A program made the translations under genes and the position numbers. 64,000 nt of DNA from Prunella strophiata (Eukaryota > Chordata > Aves > Passeriformes > Prunellidae): positions 5,660,187 to 5,724,186 of the forward strand of contig JAZBQD010000027.1 in the NCBI GenBank assembly GCA_036583965.1, given 5' to 3'. Of this stretch, positions 56,847 to 64,000 are shown in pieces (the first letter of the stretch is position 1; every line of letters begins with the position of its first letter). The notes below the pieces were generated by a model. It did not search any database. It was given only the letters and a program-made list of their open reading frames with translations, and was not told where the DNA came from.

Positions 56847-59800
56847 CAAACAAAAACCCAACAAACAAACAACCCTAACAACAATGATTTGGTGAGGAGA
56901 TAACAATGACACTGTGGTGCATAATTCTGAAATGGCTCTAAACCTCACATCAGCCAGGAAATACATAATCTCATCAGCATCCTGAATTTCATGCCTCAAA
57001 AATTGCATCCATGGTTTTTTTTGGTTTTTTTTTGCCACTCTAAACAGCTGTACTTGAGAGATTTCCTTTCTAAAGAGAACCCCAGTTGGGCCAGAAGAAA
57101 TATTCCCAGCTCATACAAGACCTGGTAGGGTTCTTGTAGGAATGTGGCTTTGGGGCATCTCAACAGCAATGAATCAACAAACAACTCTGCCTTCTTCTTC
57201 CTGTGGGAATTATTGAAATTAACTTTATACTTAGTCCACAAAAATAAGAGTGACATTTTAGTAGCCTTTTATGAGTTCAGAAATTAGAAAAGGCAAGATA
57301 CAATTTTTTAAAATTAATTCAGCTTTTGAGTGTTTTATTCAAAAGGACAGAAAGGGATATACTTACAGGAGTAGTGTTCCATTTAAAATATTAGGTTTAC
57401 TTTTGTAGCATAATCACCTGACTAGGAAAGTAGAAAATGCCTATAATTTGAGGACAAACATTTGTAAAACTCATTCTGTGAGCCAGGAGGGCAGTGTTGA
57501 CATTAGCAGTTAATATTTCCACAACATCTGTTACCTTTGATTTAGAAGGGGGGATTCTGCTGTGATTGCAATCGTGCCACCTGCATTTGTCACCAAGGGA
57601 AATAAAATTTGGCTTATGAAATAAAACAAACAAGCAAAGTCCCAGCCAAACTGGCTTTCCCCTCCTGTTTTAGATCAGGCTGACTGCAGATCTGGGCACC
57701 AGCAGGTGCAGGGCTCATATACATTATTGAATTTTCTCAAGTCTAACAAGACAGAGTGGCATTGTAAACTTATTCAACCCAAAAGCCCCAAAAACACCAA
57801 TTCAGTGAAGGCAGACAGGATCAAATCACACCTTGACCCATAACAAATAAATTTGTGCATTTCTGAAATTTACTGGAGGGAGAAATCAGAGCATTTTACC
57901 ACTGAATATTCAGGATTGCATCCAATTTAATAGCAGGATACCCAGAAAATCAATTTGGCTTAACCAAGAGAGGCTTTATTTTATATAGTAAGAGTTAGAA
58001 GAGGATATAAACACTGTAGAGGATTTATGCTTTCATGGGAATCCTGAGCACTCTTTAAAATCACTTCCTTTCCCTTTTTTCAAGCTAAGGGCTATATTCT
58101 ATATTACTGAAATTGTGTTTCTTGAAAACAGGGCAGGAAAAACCCAGGATCTATTGTAGTGTGGAGAAAGTCCAGGCTGTGCAGAATCAGGAATCACACC
58201 TTTAGAAGTTTACAACTGAAGACTGAATTGTATGTAGACACAGTAATATATTTGAGAGTGCATTAAATAATCCAGCTTTGAACTATGAAAGAACTTTTGA
58301 AAATAAGTATGCTGTACATTAATGTATCTTTTGCCAAAAGCCACTGTGTACTATGATAGAAATATTTATCTGTCCCCTATGGCAAAGTACCATTTTTTAC
58401 TCTTTTCAGACTGCCAGGTGTTTTTTTGTCTCAGCTTTATGCCAGAAAACCAGCTTTATGCCAGAAATGTTCTGCCCTGGGACCAAGTCTTTGCTTCTGG
58501 TTAATTTTTAAGAGTTTGATCTCCACAGGAGCCCCAACTTTAAGTATTTACAAAGAACTCCCAACCCTCTAAATGTGTAGTCTCTATCTGGTACAAAATG
58601 AATCCAGCATGGAATAAAGATAATTCCATTATGAAAACCACCCTGATGAGATAGGTTGCTCTCTGGTCAGGAGGTTTTAGTCACAGAGAGGGAGGTGCAC
58701 AGGGGCCAGGAATTAAAAAGGAAAGCTTTGACCTTGCAGGTGAATTTGTTGTCCATCCTCCTGACAATTGGTCTGGAACCTCTTCCAGTGTAAGCACACA
58801 CTTTTTATGGAGTAACTTGCCTTGCTGGAACCTACAGTGGAAATATGTTGGGCCTGTCGTGTTACCTTTGATATAATTCAGCCTTTCTGAGATGCCTAAA
58901 GCTGTGATGTACTTGTGCTTCCACTTTCAGAGAGCCACAGCCCTGATGGGGCTTTGCCAGGACCTTTTCTTTCAGAGGAAGCAGGGTAAGAAAGTTCAGA
59001 TCCCTTACTGGAACTGAAATGCCTTGCAGCCCTCAGGACAGATAAAAAGTCCACATTTGACAAAATGACTCCACAATATGAGTTCTGCTCTGATCTTTGG
59101 AAAAAAAAGCAAGACAAAGTAGCTTAGACCCAATTAATGATTTTTACATTCTCTAAGTACTTTTTATCCCAATAATGAGGATTTTAGTGCCTCATTAATT
59201 CTGCAAAAGCCTTCTTTGGTCCTTTTAGTAGGAGGCAGTATGACTGATACTGAGAAATGAGATGAGGCACCAGAGGTGACTATCGATGTGCAAAATGGTT
59301 TCTCACATGGCCCCTGCCATAGGTTGGTCCTTTTGTCTTTGTGGATTAAATTTTGCCCTTGCTTTCAGCAGTGCAAACCCTGCTGGAGCCCCTGACACCA
59401 GCAGAAGGTATCAGATGTATGACTAAGGACAGGATTTGTGGCTCATGTGTAACAGTAGTGAGGAGTCTACACAGCTGATGATGAATTCATGCAGAGGACA
59501 TAAAAAGTAAACAAATTCTTGAGGTTAAGGTAATGTCACTGAGAATGACCTCAGCCTATAGTAAATAGGAGCTACAGTGCTGTTCATTCTTGGAAAAACT
59601 TGGAAATTTTACAGTTCTCAGGTCAAGTCATTCAGGCTCCAGCTTTGCTCTCTGTACCCTTGCTGTATATAGTGACAGGGTAAGGTCTCAAACACACAAA
59701 TATTAGAATACTGTCAAATTCCCAGCCTTAAAACAATGTTCTTGCAAGCTCAGCTACGCTTGCTCAAATTTGAGAGCAGAGCATCCAAAGCTGCTTTATG

Positions 59801-62800
59801 CCTAGTGCAAATATAGGCCAATAAATATTATGAGGACACACATGCAGCAAAAGCCCCAGTCTGGTGCCTTTAATTCCACAGCATGGAGACTGCAGCCAGA
59901 CTGTCTGCTGTGGCAGGGATTAGGGGCTGATAACATTGAAGTCTGAGAGCAAAACCAGATTGGGGCTGCAGAGCACAGAGTGCCAGAGGGAAGGGGTGCT
60001 CTGAGTCAAGGAAACATCTGCTGTACCTGTGGCAGTCCTGCACTAGAGCCTCTGGCCTCATTTCTGACTGAAAGGATCTGCAAAAGCTGAATGCTTTGAG
60101 TTAATGACACTGTGGTCAGGACTCAGAATGAGTATTTCAGATATTCAGTAGCATTACTGAAACCAGAATCTGGCCTGTTGTTTCTAACAGAAGTTATCCA
60201 GGAGATGTGAAGGAGCTGTCCCAGTGGCTGCAGGCTCATGTTCTCTGGACAGCTCAGTTAACAGTGACACAGTTTAACTGTGCTGCTCTTTGTGTCACTG
60301 CTGTGGTTCTCAGAGCCAACCACATTCTAAAGAGACAAGAGGGCTCCCACATCCTGGGGGCAGTGCTGAAGAATGGCTTCCTAACACAATTCAGCTTCCT
60401 AGAGCAGCTGAAATTAGGGGAGCAAAATCACTCAACTCTGTTAATTCATAGATCAGTTACTGAGAGACAGTGGGGAAGGGAAGAGGACCTTCCACTTTTG
60501 GCAAGTTGTTAATTCATCCTGTGTACAATGGGACCCTCAGACCTGCTGCTCAGACCTGGCTCTGCCTGCACTTCACACAAGTCTTTAGGATTTCCTCAAA
60601 ATCCATGACCACAGTGCAGAACATATTTTGCCATAGTTGTCTCATATTACATGTACATACACATTCCTAATTCAATACATCTACATCTGAATCCTCTTAT
60701 CCCATGCAGAATGAGGGAAGGGCTCCAAAATTTGCTCACAGAATGCAGCAGCCTGTGCACCACAGCAGTGCAGTCAGAGATGGTGATTAGTGGGTCACAG
60801 TGTGTATGTGCTGCTGTCACAGCAAATGCAGGCCAGGCCAGCTGGGCTCAGTAGCTCAGCTCTGTAGAAGGTTCACTGAGCTGATATTGAAGTTTCATGC
60901 ACATTCATCCTTTTAGCCTCAGCTGAATACTCCTGCTCTATCTGGCAGAGTTCCTGAGGCAGAAGATGCTCTGGGAAATGTTATTCCTCAGGGCAGGCAG
61001 CATTTAGCTGTTAATTTTTTATGTAACCAGAAAGCCTATGTCTTCAGTTTCTGTTTTACAACAATATCATTGTCTCAGACCTAAATTTATCTATGTTTTA
61101 AACCAGACTCAGTCACTGTTATGCAGTAGATTTAATTCCCTACTCTTATGTGAAATTATTTCTGCTAGGAATGCTGAACTGAGTCACTGAGGTTACACAA
61201 TGCTGCTTGTGCTAGAGAAATGAATCCCAGATCACATTAAGTTTCCTGCACTATTATTTTGTGACCTGTACCTTGTAAGCAATCTGCAAGCAATGCTGCA
61301 ACTTCAGAAGTATTTTATCTGCTTGGCTTTCTTAATTGAACAAACACAAGAGTATTTATAGGTGCTGACAGCAATGATGAGCTCAGTTTGAATCACTCCT
61401 TCCTAAGTGCTGGCAAGTGTCTTTAATTCAGTGTACATCAGTGATAAACACTCAGTACCTGAGTAGAGACACAGCCTCACTTTATAATCCTGATCCTGAC
61501 CCATGTGGGTACAGCTGGATCTCATCCAGAGGTGCAGTAAAGCTCACAGAGATCTGCAGGGGCCAGTCTGGTGCTTGGAACAGAGGTGGGCAGAGATGGA
61601 CAGGTACAACACTGCCATTCATTTTGTTGTTTTGAGGCAAATGCACGTGTCTGGATTCTGAGCAGACTGAAGCTCCCACTCCACAGCATTCCCCAGGACT
61701 CAGGTTTGGTGGGCAGGAGACAGCAGGGCTATCCCAAGGACCTTGTGAGGATCCAGCCAGCCTCCCCATCCCAGTTCTGCACTAAAATGTCAAATCCTCC
61801 CTTCAGTCCCTTGTTCTGAACCATTCCAGAGGTCTTTGCTAAACATCCAGCTCACAGCTGGAAATATCAGTGTGCAGCAAAACACACCCCTCAAGCAACA
61901 AGTGTTTCTGAAGAAGCCTGACAGAACCAAGAAACCCTCCCAGTTACCTCCCATCTCTAGGTGGCAGTTCAATTCTTTCTTCTCATTTTTATGTTTTAGT
62001 CCATTAAAGTTCTCATTCACCAATTGCTCTCTTAAATGTTTTTGATTAAAAAAACTTAATTTTGGCTAATACTGGATTTTCTCAATCCAAGTAAACCAGC
62101 TTAAAATATAAATAAGCCGAGGCTCTGGCAAACACATCCAGGTCATCCTTTCACCAGATAAATTGTGTAACTTTGGTAAGGCTAGTCTCAAAGACTGGAT
62201 CACAGTGCATAATTTATTAAAAAAATATTGGGAGAATTCCAGCATCTAGTATTAAGTGGGTAGTTGTAATTCCTGCAGGATAAAGAATGATAAAGAAACA
62301 AAATGCTTTAATCTTCTACAAATTTGTCTAACATTTAATCTAGCTACTAACCATATGATATTTCCTTTCTCAAGCAGTCTTAATTGTTCTTAATTCTACT
62401 AATTAGGACTATGAGGGAGAAAGTGGGAATCATCAGTAATTAAGTTCATGTTTCTGTGCAAAGCCACAGCTCGTACGTGAGGTGCATATTCACAGCTGTG
62501 CTGGAATCTCAGAATATTTCACATTCTCACAGCAGGTCAGAGCACTACCACCACACTGAGCACTCCTGCAGCACCTTTCAGCCCAGCATCTTAAATCACT
62601 AAAACAAAGCCAAGTTAATATTAAGGAAGCCTTTCACAATCTGGAAGCAGAATTCCCTTATGAGGCACAAAAAAGCAGTAACCACCTTTACACTCCAGTG
62701 TTCCCCCTGCTATAAACATCCTCTCCATCCTTCCCAGGCCCAGCTCCACCCAGCTGCTCCTCAGGTGGTTCCCTGGGTCAGCCAAGCCCCAGGGCTCAGG

Positions 62801-64000
62801 CAGAAGGTTGTGCCTGCACCTGACAGGGAAAGGAGGCACAGCTGCCTCTTGTCTGTGTCTTGCTTTGGCTACACGTTTGACATTTGAACCAGACAATCAG
62901 CAGCTTCATGGACAGTCTGCAGAGACAATCCACTGCCTTTATGAGACTCATCTGCTCTCAAGCAGCAGGCCCACAACTGCCTCTCATGTTCAGTCTTCTG
63001 TTTCAATCACTAGGCAGTACTATTATCACTTAATGAATTTTTTCTCCCCACAATTCTCCTTAAAAATTATAATCGATTACCTCTTTGTAGCAACTGCTCT
63101 CAGTGATTGATGCTACTGATGAAGAATCTACCTCATACTTTAAAATGTGACCATAATATTATGTTATGATCACTTAAAATAGGAAAAAAAACAAAAAAAC
63201 CCATGTTTTCTAAGCCAGTGCTTAGCAAGAAGTATGTGATGCTGCTGCTGCTGCTGCAGAGAGGAAAGCAGCTCAGGAAAATGTCCCTGGTTCAGCATGA
63301 ATTTAACTGTCCATGCACACAGCAATTCTCATTGAAATTGAGAATGGGCTTTTCACATATATTTTTCACATATATATTTGAGGGTTAACCTGTCTTGGGG
63401 TTTAAGCAGGACTTTGGATTAAAAGTCATTTTGTTGGAGAACTCAGGAGTTTTTCCTTGCATAAATACAGGTATATGAAAGAAGATAACTGGGTCATAGA
63501 CTGTCACTGTCTTCTGCCCCAAAGTTCAGAAGCCTAGGGTTAGAAATAAATCAGTCCTGAAAATGATCCTATTAGAATCATCACACAAATCTTGGTTCCC
63601 AAATGCTGCATGGAAATGTATGACTTTTTAGCTGTTTTTTCCCAATTATACTATGACTTCTCTTTGAAGCCTGCAGAGGGTGTGCTCTCCATTTCAAATC
63701 AGGATCGAATGTCTTTCTGTCTTTCCAGCTCAAACTGAAATTATAAATTAGCTCCATACATAATTGTGTGAAATGTGACAGAGTGAGATACACGGAAAGT
63801 CAGAAAAGGTGACAAAAAGAGTTCCTTTTGGAATTAAAAATCTATTGGTCTCCCTGCAGTCTCAGTGTTGGGTCATTGCCTTCCTCTGTAGCTCAGCTGT
63901 GAGCAAAGATGAAGCCATTGACCTCATTCAGGTTCTTATTCTGAATCCTCAGAACTGTATCTAAATAAAATTTAGCAGTGTACAGCTCTAAGCTCAACTC
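54020..64000 (+). other. SLC1A7 intron 3, incomplete
   Basis: About 10 kb after exon 3 without a recognisable next exon. It holds a poly(A) of 29 at 56818-56846 followed by caaa repeats, a 17-bp direct repeat (cagctttatgccagaaa at 58432-58448 and 58451-58467) and a short (CTG)5 near 63241-63256. Open frames are short and scattered, with no family resemblance. Confidence 0.65.
56818..56875. repeat. Poly(A) plus (CAAA)n
   Basis: Twenty-nine A are followed by irregular caaa/acaa repeats. It may be an old retroposon tail, but no body is recognised. Confidence 0.85.

Overview
The window is avian nuclear DNA, most likely from a songbird. Five split genes with GT-AG introns encode conserved vertebrate proteins. 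Several CR1 retrotransposon 3' ends are scattered through the non-coding DNA. One short element near 20.34-20.47 kb joins a tRNA-Ile-like head (intact A and B boxes) to a CR1-like tail, the architecture of the passerine SINE known from zebra finch as TguSINE1. The order and orientation of the genes match human 1p32.3: LRP8(+), MAGOH(+), CZIB(+), CPT2(-), SLC1A7(+).

Layout. 1-5.8 kb: the last six coding exons of LRP8 (reelin/ApoE receptor 2), then its AU-rich 3' UTR. About 8.8-20.6 kb: intergenic DNA with no supportable gene, one clear CR1 tail, a perfect palindrome and the tRNA/CR1 SINE. 20.6-22.9 kb: complete MAGOH (exon junction complex) behind a GC-rich promoter. 23.6-29.9 kb: complete CZIB (zinc-binding CXXC protein) in eight coding exons behind a promoter with two YY1-type boxes. 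30.95-37.1 kb: complete CPT2 (mitochondrial carnitine palmitoyltransferase 2) on the minus strand, in five coding exons and convergent with CZIB. 38.8 kb to beyond the window: the first three coding exons of SLC1A7 (EAAT5 glutamate transporter), with a 13.8 kb second intron and an incomplete third intron.

The genes do not form one pathway; they are a conserved syntenic block. The most informative unusual features are (i) one-base frame disruptions in two otherwise intact genes, in an LRP8 exon near 853 and between the expected CPT2 start codon and its coding frame; (ii) a cluster of GC-rich minisatellites: a 21-bp GC-box array abutting the CPT2 start, a 16-bp array of 24 two-state units in CPT2 intron 1, a 38-bp array in SLC1A7 intron 2, and an 81-bp triplication touching a MAGOH splice acceptor; and (iii) the SINE. 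I found no previously undescribed gene system. Family identifications rest on recall of the human proteins, not on a database search.
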